Part shown: positions 33,042-41,233 of the stretch, one piece after another | How positions within the stretch are numbered: the stretch's first letter is position 1 | Layout: the number at the start of each line of letters is the position of its first letter | NCBI RefSeq assembly: GCF_020554865.1 | Contig: NZ_JAJCIC010000014.1 | Coordinates: forward strand, 41,464 to 105,463 | DNA length: 64,000 nt | From: Lacrimispora sp. 210928-DFI.3.58 | GTDB lineage: Bacteria > Bacillota > Clostridia > Lachnospirales > Lachnospiraceae | Direction: 5' to 3' | Notes under the pieces: model-generated | Told to the model about the DNA's origin: nothing | Seen by the model: only the letters and a program-made list of their open reading frames with translations | Database searches by the model: none | Position numbers and translations under genes: made by a program

Positions 33042-34316
33042 ATGAAGAACTATTTCAAACCAATTACCGGCCTTCTTCTGGCAGGGCTTATGGCATTTTC
33101 TGTAACTGCATGTGCGCCGTCTTCCGGCAAAGGCTCTTCTGCAGCTGCTTCCAGTAAAGATTCTCCGGCAACAGACCCTTCCGGTGAGCGCTCTGCTGTG
33201 GATGCCGCCCCGGAGCCTGCCTCTCAGGCAGAACCCGATGCCGAAGGCTTCCCCTACACCTTTACGGACATTGCCGGCAGGGAGATCACTATTGACACAA
33301 AGCCAGAGACCTTTATTGTAGGAAATTATATTTTGAATTTCATGCTCATAGGAGGCAGTGAGAGCCTTGAAAGGGTGATCGGCATGCCTTTGGACGGCTG
33401 GAAGGAGACACGGATGGGGGAATACACCGCTATGACCTCCTCCTTCCCTGAGATCCTGGATAAGACCAGCATCGGCGGATACCATGATGATGTACTGGAC
33501 TCTGAACTGATCCTGACAAAAAAGCCGGATGTCCTTCTCATCAACCTTTCCCAGTATTCAGAAAATGAAACCTCCATCCCCGTATTTGAGAAAGCCGGTA
33601 TCCATGTGGTCGTACTGGACTACCATAAGCTGAAGCTGGAAAACCATGTAAAGAGCACGGAGATCCTTGGGCGGCTTCTGGGCCGGGAGGAGACGGCTGA
33701 GGAAATGATAAAGGACTATACCTCTGCCATCAATCTGGTGCAGGAACGCATCTTAAGCAGCGAAAAAGAGCCCAGAAAGGTATACATGGAGCTGGGCAAC
33801 AATGGCATTGGAGAATACGGCAACAGCTATACCGGCTGCCTCTGGGGTTCCATCATTGACGCTGCAGGGGGCATCAACATTGCAGATGAGGTCCTTGATC
33901 CCAGCGAGGGCTATGGCCCTCTGGACCGCGAGTTCGTCCTGGCACAGAATCCGGACATCATAATTATCGGTGGTTCTATCTGGACAGGAGGAAACAGCGG
34001 CAATGACCAAATGCGCATGGGGCTTACCGTAAAAAAGGATATGGCTCTTGAGCGCCTCTCCGGCTTTACCGGCCGGGAGGGCTGGAAAAACCTGACGGCG
34101 ATCCAGAACGGAGAGGTCTACGGTGTAGACCATGGCAGCCTGCGGTTTATGGGAGATTATGTGTATACAGAAGCCATTGCCAAAATGATCTATCCTGACT
34201 TATTTGAGGATATTGATCCCCAGGCCGAAATGGAACACTTCTATGAAAAATATCTCCCGGAAATGGACCATACCGGAACATACTATATCAAGTGGCAGGG
34301 CAATAAAGCACAGTAG
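33042..34316 (+). CDS. ABC transporter substrate-binding lipoprotein (FecB/BtuF type)
   Basis: 424 residues. A signal peptide with lipobox (FSVTAC) precedes a Ser/Ala/Pro-rich linker. The periplasmic-binding-type fold of siderophore/cobalamin receptors follows: PYTFTDIAGREITIDTKPETFIV, DVLLINLSQYSENETSIPVFEKAGIHVVVLDY, NPDIIIIGGSIWTGG. The ATG at 33042 has TTAGGAGGAATT in front. It is followed by the matching permease and ATPase, so it is the capture subunit of an importer for an iron, corrinoid or other metal chelate. Confidence 0.88.
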   Translation: MKNYFKPITGLLLAGLMAFSVTACAPSSGKGSSAAASSKDSPATDPSGERSAVDAAPEPASQAEPDAEGFPYTFTDIAGREITIDTKPETFIVGNYILNFMLIGGSESLERVIGMPLDGWKETRMGEYTAMTSSFPEILDKTSIGGYHDDVLDSELILTKKPDVLLINLSQYSENETSIPVFEKAGIHVVVLDYHKLKLENHVKSTEILGRLLGREETAEEMIKDYTSAINLVQERILSSEKEPRKVYMELGNNGIGEYGNSYTGCLWGSIIDAAGGINIADEVLDPSEGYGPLDREFVLAQNPDIIIIGGSIWTGGNSGNDQMRMGLTVKKDMALERLSGFTGREGWKNLTAIQNGEVYGVDHGSLRFMGDYVYTEAIAKMIYPDLFEDIDPQAEMEHFYEKYLPEMDHTGTYYIKWQGNKAQ

Positions 34317-34441
34317 CCTGATACCAGCGTCTTGTCCCCCTCATATTCGGCACGGTCTGACAAAACATGAACGAGACAAAACACTGGCTGCTCCTAGGCC
34401 TTCGGACTTATATGCACTGTACAAAAAGGAACTACTACCAT

Positions 34442-35482
34442 ATGCATGACAATCTTCCAGCTTCTATCTACAAACATATAAACAGGCGGCGTGTGCTCGT
34501 ACTGGCAGTCTCCCTTGGGGCGGCTGCCATCGCCTGTCTCATTGATCTCTGCGTAGGCTCCTCCGGCATGGATCTTCCTACGATCGTGGCCACATTGGCC
34601 GCAGGCCCCGGCGGTGACACGGTAAACACACTCATCATCTGGTCCATACGGCTTCCCATGACTCTCACCTGCGTATTTGTAGGGGCCTCCCTGGCTCTGG
34701 CAGGGCTCCAGGTACAGACCATTACCAACAATCCCCTTGCCAGCCCTTACACCCTGGGAATATCCGCTGGAGCCAGCTTCGGGGCCGCTATTTCCATCAC
34801 TTTAGGCTTTACCATTGCCGGGTTTCAGTGGGTGGGCACGGCCTCCCTGGCTTTTCTCTTTGCCCTGGGTGTCTCTGCTGCCATTTTCTTTTTGGGGAAG
34901 GCAAAGGGATTAAACACCAATACCCTCATACTCACAGGCATTATCATGAATTTCTTTTTCACTGCCCTGCAGCAGTACCTCCAGTACAGTGCCTCTGCTG
35001 AGATCGCACAGATCATATCCAACTGGTCCTTTGGCAATCTTTCCCGCTCCTCCTGGGCCAGCGTGTGGGTCAGCGCTGCAATACTGGCAGGTGCATTTTT
35101 CCTGATCTTCCGGCTCAGCTGGAAGCTCACTGCTCTGACTGCCGGGGAGGAGAGGGCAAAAAGCTTAGGGATCCATGTGGAGGGCCTGCGGATCACGGTC
35201 TTTCTACTCTGCGCCCTGCTGATCGCCGGAGCCGTGGGCTTTATCGGAACAGTGGCCTTTGTGGGCCTTGTGGCTCCCCACTGTGCCCGCCTCCTGGTAG
35301 GTGAGGACCAGCGGTTCCTGACACCTGTCACCACCATATTGGGCAGCCTGATCATGCTGGTTGCCTCCACAGCTGCAAAGCTGCTCTCACAGGGATCCAT
35401 GCTTCCGGTGGGCATCATTACCTCCATTGTGGGCGTTCCGTTCCTGTTTATACTGCTCATGAGGGAGGGAAAAGGAAGATGA
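34442..35482 (+). CDS. FecCD/BtuC-type ABC transporter permease
   Basis: 346-residue membrane protein with about nine or ten helices and the family signatures: IRLPMTLTCVFVGASLALAGLQVQTITNNPLASPYTLGISAGASFGAAI, GERSKSLGI-like EERAKSLGIHVEGLR, GAVGFIGTVAFVGLVAPHCARLLVGEDQRF and GSMLPVGIITSIVGVPFLFILL. ATG 34442 follows AAAGGA and gives the normal family length; in-frame ATGs at 34367 and 34412 would add an odd leader. The end overlaps the ATPase start by four bases. Confidence 0.93.
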   Translation: MHDNLPASIYKHINRRRVLVLAVSLGAAAIACLIDLCVGSSGMDLPTIVATLAAGPGGDTVNTLIIWSIRLPMTLTCVFVGASLALAGLQVQTITNNPLASPYTLGISAGASFGAAISITLGFTIAGFQWVGTASLAFLFALGVSAAIFFLGKAKGLNTNTLILTGIIMNFFFTALQQYLQYSASAEIAQIISNWSFGNLSRSSWASVWVSAAILAGAFFLIFRLSWKLTALTAGEERAKSLGIHVEGLRITVFLLCALLIAGAVGFIGTVAFVGLVAPHCARLLVGEDQRFLTPVTTILGSLIMLVASTAAKLLSQGSMLPVGIITSIVGVPFLFILLMREGKGR

Positions 35483-36237
35483 TCCATCTGGATATTCAGG
35501 ATATGACGGTTTCCTTTGGCAGCAAAACGGTCATCGACCACATATCTGCCGGATTTGGTGGCGGGGAAATGACAGCTGTCATAGGAAGAAACGGGGCCGG
35601 AAAGACCACTCTCATCAAGGCCGTGGCCGGGCTGGCAAAGCATTCCGGCGCAGTCTGCCTCTCCGGGGACGGAAACATGCCCTTATCAAGGGAGGAGATC
35701 GCCTATGTGCCCCAGCTGGGAGACTTAAGCACAAAGCTGACTGTCTTTGAAATGGTGCTCCTGGGCCTTGTGAACAACTTAAAATGGCATGTGACAAAGG
35801 AACAGCTGATGCTGGTAAATGATACCCTGACAGCGCTGAATCTCTCCGATATCAGCAAGCAGCCCTTCAACACCTTAAGCGGCGGCCAGAAGCAGCTGGT
35901 ATCCATGGCCCAGTCTATGATCTCAAAGCCTAAGGTCCTTCTTCTGGATGAGCCTACCAGCGCCCTTGACCTGCGCCATCAGCTCATTGTCATGAACATG
36001 GCCAGGCAGTACACCCGCGATACGGGGGCTGTCACCATTTTTGTTGTCCATGACCTGATGCTGGCTTCCCGGTATGGAGACAGGCTCCTTCTGCTCCACG
36101 AGGGAAGGGTAAAGGCCTTTGATCGTCCGGAACAGGTCCTGACACCGGAGCTTCTTACCAAGGTATACGGGGTGGAGATCAGCGTAGAACGGACAAAAAA
36201 CGGCTTCTTAAGCGCCGTTCCCATCGCCCCCTTGTAG
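35479..36237 (+). CDS. ABC transporter ATP-binding protein (FecE/BtuD type)
   Basis: 252-residue ATPase: Walker A VIGRNGAGKTTLIKAVAG, Q-loop VPQLGDLSTKLTVFEMVLLG, signature NTLSGGQKQLVSMAQSM, Walker B VLLLDEPTSALDLRHQL, switch His FVVHDLMLASRYGDR. It overlaps the permease by four bases. This is the standard third gene of a metal-chelate importer. Confidence 0.95.
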   Translation: MIHLDIQDMTVSFGSKTVIDHISAGFGGGEMTAVIGRNGAGKTTLIKAVAGLAKHSGAVCLSGDGNMPLSREEIAYVPQLGDLSTKLTVFEMVLLGLVNNLKWHVTKEQLMLVNDTLTALNLSDISKQPFNTLSGGQKQLVSMAQSMISKPKVLLLDEPTSALDLRHQLIVMNMARQYTRDTGAVTIFVVHDLMLASRYGDRLLLLHEGRVKAFDRPEQVLTPELLTKVYGVEISVERTKNGFLSAVPIAPL

Positions 36238-36345
36238 GGCATCAGCGCGTGTCCCGCGAGAAGCCCTGCAAAATCCTAGGACAGGGACAGGAAGGAATCT
36301 CCAGGCGCGCTCTGGAAAACTCTTATCATCTTCGGAGGTGCAGAA

Positions 36346-37092
36346 ATGTCTTATTTAAATACGATCGGAGCTTACTGGAACTCCCGCTCTGAGGGCTTTT
36401 CCAGACAGATATTAGAAGAACTGGAACATGGATATGATAGATGGAGCAGCCGCTTGTCAGGACTCCTCCTTGGCATCCCTGGCAAACGCGTCCTGGACAT
36501 TGGCTGCGGCCCCGGCTTTTTCACTGTCCTTCTCTGTGCCCTGGGCTTTGAGGTGACGGCAGTAGATTACTCTGAGGATATGCTGGCACAGGCAGAATCC
36601 ATTGTGAGGCAGAGGGGATTAACAGCCTGCTTCCTGAAAGGGGATGCTGGGATGCTGCCTTTTGAGGCGGAAAGCTTTGACGCTGTTGTTTCCAGAAATT
36701 TGACCTGGAACTTGGAGGAGCCTGATAAGGCCTACAGGGAATGGCTCCGGATCTTAAAGCCCGGCGGCTGCATCATCAACTGCGATGGGAACCATTACAA
36801 CCACTATTATATGGAAGAATACCGCCTGGAACGGCAGCAGAAGGATTTTTCCGATGGACATAACCCGGAGTATATGAAGAATGTCGATGTTGCTGTCATT
36901 GACGAGATCGCCCGTGAGCTTCCCCTTTCAAGGGAGCTGAGGCCGAAATGGGATATCGGCTTTTTGCTGGATGCCGGAGCTGTACATGTGGAGGCAGATG
37001 TCACACGCCATTGCTTTCAGGATGACAGCGGGATCGATCATTCTATTATAAAAAATTTCATATTAAAAGCAGTAAAGTCAAATACCCCGTAG
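36346..37092 (+). CDS. Class I SAM-dependent methyltransferase of the importer operon
   Basis: 248 residues with a Rossmann methyltransferase domain: motif I VLDIGCGPGFFTVLL, acidic end of strand 2 VTAVDYSEDMLAQAES, DAVVSRNLTWNLEEPDKAYREWLRILKPGGCIIN. A helical C-terminal part (residues about 150-248) may bind substrate. Such methyltransferases are often found behind FecCD-type importers in clostridia, implying a role in processing the imported chelate or ligand. The gap of 108 bases after the ATPase has a good ribosome binding site (TCGGAGGTG). Confidence 0.85.
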   Translation: MSYLNTIGAYWNSRSEGFSRQILEELEHGYDRWSSRLSGLLLGIPGKRVLDIGCGPGFFTVLLCALGFEVTAVDYSEDMLAQAESIVRQRGLTACFLKGDAGMLPFEAESFDAVVSRNLTWNLEEPDKAYREWLRILKPGGCIINCDGNHYNHYYMEEYRLERQQKDFSDGHNPEYMKNVDVAVIDEIARELPLSRELRPKWDIGFLLDAGAVHVEADVTRHCFQDDSGIDHSIIKNFILKAVKSNTP

Positions 37093-37110
37093 CAGGCTGC
37101 GGGGTATTCG
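37082..37110 (+). terminator. Hairpin overlapping the methyltransferase stop codon
   Basis: AATACCCCG and CGGGGTATTC pair across TAGCAGGCTG, so the stop codon TAG is inside the loop. There is no T-tract, so it is a weak terminator at best or a 3'-end stabilising stem. Confidence 0.4.
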
Positions 37111-37216
37111 ACCCTCGCGGCATTCGCCAAATATCCATGCAGGCACGGCTGCTTGGCTCATTGCTTCGCAGGAATAAACGGCAAAGAGCAGTGCAATACC
37201 GCCCCCGCAACGCACA

Positions 37217-37275
37217 AAATACCCGCTGGCTTCTGCGTGTGTCATACCGCATACAGAAGCCAGCGGGTATTTTTA
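37217..37275. terminator. Bidirectional terminator between methyltransferase and cytidylate-kinase-like genes
   Basis: AAATACCCGCTGGCTTCTG pairs with CAGAAGCCAGCGGGTATTTTT, an almost perfect 19-bp stem with T/A tracts at both ends. It serves the two convergent transcription units. The 100 bases before it hold no gene. Confidence 0.85.
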
Positions 37276-37283
37276 TCTCTCTT

Positions 37284-37892
37284 TTATTTTTCTTCTGTTC
37301 CGCACAGCTCACCCAGATAAGCAGTCACTGCCCTCAGGCAGCCGTCCACTCCTACCAGGCCGCTGTCAAGGCTCAAATGGTAGTTCTGGGCGCGCCCCCA
37401 GTTATTTCCAGTATAATACTGGTAATAATCCCTACGCTTGCGGTCCACCTCGCGGATGCGGCGCTCCATCTCACGCTCATCGGAGCCCGGCTCCAGGGCA
37501 AGCATGCGCTTGATCCTGTTCTTCATCTTGGAATAGATGAACAGGTTTACGCTGTCCTCCAGGATCATATCTGCACAGCGCCCCACGATCACACAAGGGC
37601 CGTGGGCTGCCAGCCTGCGTATCACATTGGACTGGGCCACAAAGATCTGATCGGACATGGGGATCTGATATACCTCGGAAAATGCATGGTAGTTCTGGCG
37701 GTCCAGGGGATCCGGCAGCTCAATATGTTCATCGTAGTACCGGAAGGCCTCCTCTGCAATATTGATATCGTCTGCTGCCATGGAAATCAGCTCTTTGTCA
37801 TAAAACGGGATTCCAAAGGCCTCTGCCAGCTTGACTCCCAATTCACGGCCTCCGCTGCCAAATTCACGGCTTACTGTAATAACCTTATCCAT
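37284..37892 (-). CDS. Cytidylate kinase-like family protein
   Basis: 202 residues. A P-loop-like start VITVSREFGSGGRELGVKLAEAFGIPFYD (GSGG in place of the classic GxxGxGK) and the LID-like GRCADMILEDSVNLFIYSKMKNRIKRM segment mark the cytidylate-kinase-like group seen widely in Clostridia. Paralogs of Cmk usually lack confirmed substrates. The ATG at 37892 follows AAAGGGG; the in-frame ATG at 37916 would add MEKKGARF. It is divergent from the upstream P-type ATPase only in function; both lie on the minus strand. Confidence 0.85.
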   Translation of the reverse strand: MDKVITVSREFGSGGRELGVKLAEAFGIPFYDKELISMAADDINIAEEAFRYYDEHIELPDPLDRQNYHAFSEVYQIPMSDQIFVAQSNVIRRLAAHGPCVIVGRCADMILEDSVNLFIYSKMKNRIKRMLALEPGSDEREMERRIREVDRKRRDYYQYYTGNNWGRAQNYHLSLDSGLVGVDGCLRAVTAYLGELCGTEEK

Positions 37893-38005
37893 AAAGCGTG
37901 CCCCTTTCTTCTCCATACATCTTTTGCGTGGTTACTGTTTACAGCCCGGCCTGGAAACAGCCGTTCTCTGAACAGTTTATCACATTTTTCTGAGAATGGA
38001 AATCC

Positions 38006-40609
38006 CTACTTCCTCAAATCCCTTACAATCTTGCCTGCCTGGATACAGACAGTCGGCACAGCAGCCAGCCCGTACACAAGACCGATCTGCCCTCCTGTGA
38101 GCATTTCCACGGAGAATAAAGTGCGCAGGAAGGGCACAAACATCACAAGGCTTAAGAGCAGAACACCTGCGCCAAAGGCTCCCAGGCTGTACCAGTTGCT
38201 GGAGAAGCCCACCTTGAATATATTGTGCCTGCTGCGGCAGTTAAAACCATGGAACAGCCGGGCCAATGTCAGCGTACAGAAGGCCATGGTGCTGGCTACG
38301 GCAGCGTTTCCCGTGCGCAGGCCTGCATGGAAGGCCGTCATGGTACAGACAGCAATGACCGCGCCCTGCACCAGTACGGTGAGTAAAAAGTCCTTTGTGA
38401 GGATACCTGTCTTCGGATCCCTTGGCGGCTCTGACAGCAGATCCTTCTCCGCCGGTTCCATTCCAATGGCGATTGCCGGAAGGGAGTCTGTCAAAAGGTT
38501 GATAAACAGCAGATGGACAGGAGCAAAGGGCACAGGCAGGGCTGCTAAGGAGGTATAGAGAACGGACAGGATACCTGCCATATTACCGGAAAGCAGGAAC
38601 TTAATGGCGTTCTTGATGTTGCGGTACACATTTCTTCCGTTGGCTACTGCCTTGATGATCGTGGCAAAATTATCATCTGCCAATATCATGGAGGCTGCAT
38701 CCTTTGACACTTCTGTGCCTGTGATACCCATGGCAACACCGATGTCCGCCTTCTTTAAAGCCGGAGCATCATTGACCCCGTCCCCTGTCATGGCGGTAAT
38801 ACATCCTTTTCTCTGCCATGCATCCACGATCCGTATCTTGTTTTCAGGAGATACCCTAGCATAAACGGAAATGGATGTGATCTTTTCGTCCAGTTCTTCT
38901 TCCGTCATGGCATCCAGCTCGCGTCCCGTAAGGGCCATATCCCCCTCCTCAAAAATCCCGATCTGCTCTGCAATGGCTGTGGCCGTGATCTTGTGATCTC
39001 CTGTGATCATCACAGGCTTGATCCCCGCCCGCTTTGCATCTGCCACTGCTGCCATAGACTCTTCTCTGGGCGGATCCATCATGGAGATCAGGCCTAAGAA
39101 GGTAAATCCGTTCTCATTGTCCAGGGAAAGCACGTAATCCTCCGGCACCTCCTTATAGCCAAAGGCCAGAACGCGCAGTCCCTTTTGGGAAAACTCCAGA
39201 TTCTTCCGGAGAATCGCCTCCTTATCCTCCTCTGTGATATCACGCACGCCATCCTCCAGACGGATCTTCACCGTGCGGTCCAGGAGTACATCCAGGGCTC
39301 CCTTTGTAAGGACCGTTGGGATGTCATGAAGCTCATATTTTGTGCTCATGAGCTTTCTGTCAGAGTCAAAGGGAATTTCCTCCAGCCTGGGCATGAGAGC
39401 TCTTAAAAGGTTCTCATCCACGGTGGCCTTACGGCCCATTTCCACCAGCGCAAATTCCGTAGGATCGCCAATGCCCTTTCCCTCCACAATAGAGGAGTCA
39501 TTTGTGAGAATGGCATCGTAGAGAAGGTAGCGGTGGAGCTGGCTGTGGAGATCCAGCTTATCAATGGAAATAGTCTCCCCATTTACATAGATTTCCTGCA
39601 CGGTCATTTTATTCTGAGTCAGAGTGCCTGTCTTATCAGAGCAGATCACCGACACACAGCCTAAGCTTTCCACCGCCTTGAGCTCCTTGATAATGGCATT
39701 TTCCCCTGCCATTTTCTGGGTTCCCATGGCCTGCACGATGGTGACAATAGAGCTTAGGGCCTCCGGTATGGCGGCTACTGCCAGAGCCACTGCGAACATC
39801 AGGGAATCCAGCAGGGGCATTTTCCTGTAAAGGCTTAAAAGAAATACCACGCCGCAGACAGCCATGATCGCCACTGCCAAGCGGCTGCTGAACTGGTCCA
39901 GGCTGATCTGGAGAGGTGTTTTCTTCTCCTTTGTGGCATTCATCAGGGCTGCGATCTTGCCGATCTCCGTATCCATTCCCGTAGCCGTTACCAGCACCTC
40001 CGCACGTCCATAGGTCACAAGGCTGCTGGAGTAGACCATGTTTGCCCTGTCGGCCAGAGCGCAGTCATCGTGGATCAGGCCATCACTCTTATCCACATTG
40101 GTGGACTCTCCTGTCAGGGAGCTCTCATTGACCTGGAGGGAATAGTTGTTTAATATCCTTCCGTCAGCCACCACAAGATCCCCGGCCTCCAGAAAAAGGA
40201 TGTCCCCCGGAACCACCTTTGCAGAAGGGATCTCTATCTTTTCTCCATCCCTCAGCACCTTTGCCTCAGGGGAGGATAAGGACTTTAAGCTGTTTAAGGA
40301 TTTCTCCGCCTTCTCATGCTGCACCGTTCCCAGCACTGCATTCATCACGATCACTGCCAGGATGACCACGGTACTCTCTGCATTTCCGGATACCATGGAA
40401 ATAACCGCGGCAATAATCAGGATGATCACCAGAAGGTCCTTAAACTGCTCCGCAAATACCTGAAGGGTACTCTTTTTCTTCCCTTCCTTTAGGACGTTCT
40501 CTCCCTTCTCAGCCAGGATCTCCCCTGCCCTCTCTGTTGTCAGTCCCTGTGAAGTCACATGGAGCTGGGACAAAAGCTCCTCTTTTGTCAGCTGATAATA
40601 CTCCTTCAT
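38006..40609 (-). CDS. Cation-translocating P-type ATPase (Ca2+/Mn2+ type, PMCA/SERCA-like)
   Basis: 867-residue P2 ATPase that should export divalent cations. The N-terminal domain (LSQLHVTSQGLTTERAGEIL), actuator domain with TGES in SLTGESTNVDK, and phosphorylation motif CSDKTGTLTQNK (about residue 320) are all visible, followed by KGALDVLLDR and MTGDGVNDAPALKKADIG. M4 has PEALSSIVTIVQAMG. Ten membrane segments are predicted. ATG 40609 follows GAGGAGG. The yybP-ykoY riboswitch upstream points to Mn2+ (possibly Ca2+) export. Confidence 0.93.
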   Translation of the reverse strand: MKEYYQLTKEELLSQLHVTSQGLTTERAGEILAEKGENVLKEGKKKSTLQVFAEQFKDLLVIILIIAAVISMVSGNAESTVVILAVIVMNAVLGTVQHEKAEKSLNSLKSLSSPEAKVLRDGEKIEIPSAKVVPGDILFLEAGDLVVADGRILNNYSLQVNESSLTGESTNVDKSDGLIHDDCALADRANMVYSSSLVTYGRAEVLVTATGMDTEIGKIAALMNATKEKKTPLQISLDQFSSRLAVAIMAVCGVVFLLSLYRKMPLLDSLMFAVALAVAAIPEALSSIVTIVQAMGTQKMAGENAIIKELKAVESLGCVSVICSDKTGTLTQNKMTVQEIYVNGETISIDKLDLHSQLHRYLLYDAILTNDSSIVEGKGIGDPTEFALVEMGRKATVDENLLRALMPRLEEIPFDSDRKLMSTKYELHDIPTVLTKGALDVLLDRTVKIRLEDGVRDITEEDKEAILRKNLEFSQKGLRVLAFGYKEVPEDYVLSLDNENGFTFLGLISMMDPPREESMAAVADAKRAGIKPVMITGDHKITATAIAEQIGIFEEGDMALTGRELDAMTEEELDEKITSISVYARVSPENKIRIVDAWQRKGCITAMTGDGVNDAPALKKADIGVAMGITGTEVSKDAASMILADDNFATIIKAVANGRNVYRNIKNAIKFLLSGNMAGILSVLYTSLAALPVPFAPVHLLFINLLTDSLPAIAIGMEPAEKDLLSEPPRDPKTGILTKDFLLTVLVQGAVIAVCTMTAFHAGLRTGNAAVASTMAFCTLTLARLFHGFNCRSRHNIFKVGFSSNWYSLGAFGAGVLLLSLVMFVPFLRTLFSVEMLTGGQIGLVYGLAAVPTVCIQAGKIVRDLRK

Positions 40610-40689
40610 CTTCTTCCTCCTCGTATGTCCAGGCTTCTGCCTGCCATGTCCTGCGAAACTGGCCAAAGGGTATTAGTAGTATTCTCTGA

Positions 40690-40975
40690 CTCTGAGACGA
40701 ATTTGATTCATCCTGGAAATCAAAAAGAATCGTAACTGTTCAGCACCCTCACAGTTACGAGCAAAAATCCATTTAAAATCGGCTTCGGCGATGGGATTTT
40801 TGCCTTCCAGCTCAGGTTATCTTACGGTCAGCGCAGCAAGTGCGCAGATCTACTGAACAGTTACAAAGAATCTTGCTTTGCAGGATTCTCCGCCTGCGGC
40901 AGGCTGCTTTAGCAGCATAATTCTTCTCCGCCGCAGTACGATCCTGCCCGTCGGGCTTTTTGTCATATAGGGAAG
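40690..40975. repeat. Structured intergenic element with nested hairpins
   Basis: GAATCGTAACTGTTCAG near 40728 pairs with CTGAACAGTTACAAAGAATC near 40855 as the outer arms. Inside and after are stems GCCTGCGGCAGGC and GCCCGTCGGGC, and CATATAGGGAAGT with ACTTCCCTATATG (about 40965-40997). No coding potential. Resemblance to dispersed intergenic repeats of Lachnospiraceae genomes is from memory; only one copy is in this window. It lies between the riboswitch terminator and the ATPase gene. Confidence 0.5.
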
Positions 40976-40995
40976 TCAGGAGAACTTCCCTATAT

Positions 40996-41066
40996 GCAAA
41001 AAAGACTTTTATGGACGGCTCCAGAATGTATGCGGACATACATCTGGAACCAACGCATAAAAGTCT
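40996..41066 (-). terminator. Expression-platform terminator of the yybP-ykoY riboswitch
   Basis: The minus strand reads AAGACTTTTATG, an inner hairpin (GGTTCCAGATGTATG with CATACATTCTGGAGCC), then CATAAAAGTCTT followed by TTTTGC. The long stem starts inside the 3' part of the aptamer. Confidence 0.8.
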
Positions 41067-41162
41067 TGTAACCTTACGGCACATACCACCAGGCCTGCAA
41101 ATGCAAAACCGAGTTTGTTGATGGTATATTGAAACTACTCCCTTTGAAGCTGTTCCGTTCCT
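41062..41162 (-). ncRNA. yybP-ykoY (Mn2+-sensing) riboswitch
   Basis: On the minus strand AAAGGGAGTAG (L1-type loop) is followed by ATCAACAAACTCGG and CCGTAAGGTTACAAGAC, in the order and spacing of the yybP-ykoY family (typical elements AAAGGGGAGTAG, GTCAACATACTCG, CGTAACGTGAGACC). A strong terminator overlaps its 3' end. The downstream gene is a P-type cation ATPase, a typical regulon member. Mn2+ should relieve termination and turn on export. Confidence 0.82.
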
Positions 41163-41177
41163 TATGAAGTTGAATTG

Positions 41178-41206
41178 AGTTTAAACGTTTTGGGGCAGAT
41201 TGTCAA
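41178..41206 (-). promoter_or_regulatory. Promoter of the riboswitch-ATPase transcript
   Basis: TTGACA (41201-41206) and TAAACT (41178-41183) on the minus strand with a 17-base spacer, just downstream of the sugar-binding-protein stop codon. Confidence 0.75.
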
Positions 41207-41233
41207 GAGAAAGTTTCATTTAATTTGACAAAC

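Noticed and set aside
37137..38558. 473-residue plus-strand frame across the terminator, the cytidylate-kinase-like gene and the ATPase 3' end
   Set aside because: It is antisense to two clear genes and crosses a strong terminator.
40812..41084. 90-residue frame in the riboswitch/element region
   Set aside because: It spans the terminator and hairpins of a non-coding leader with no start signal.
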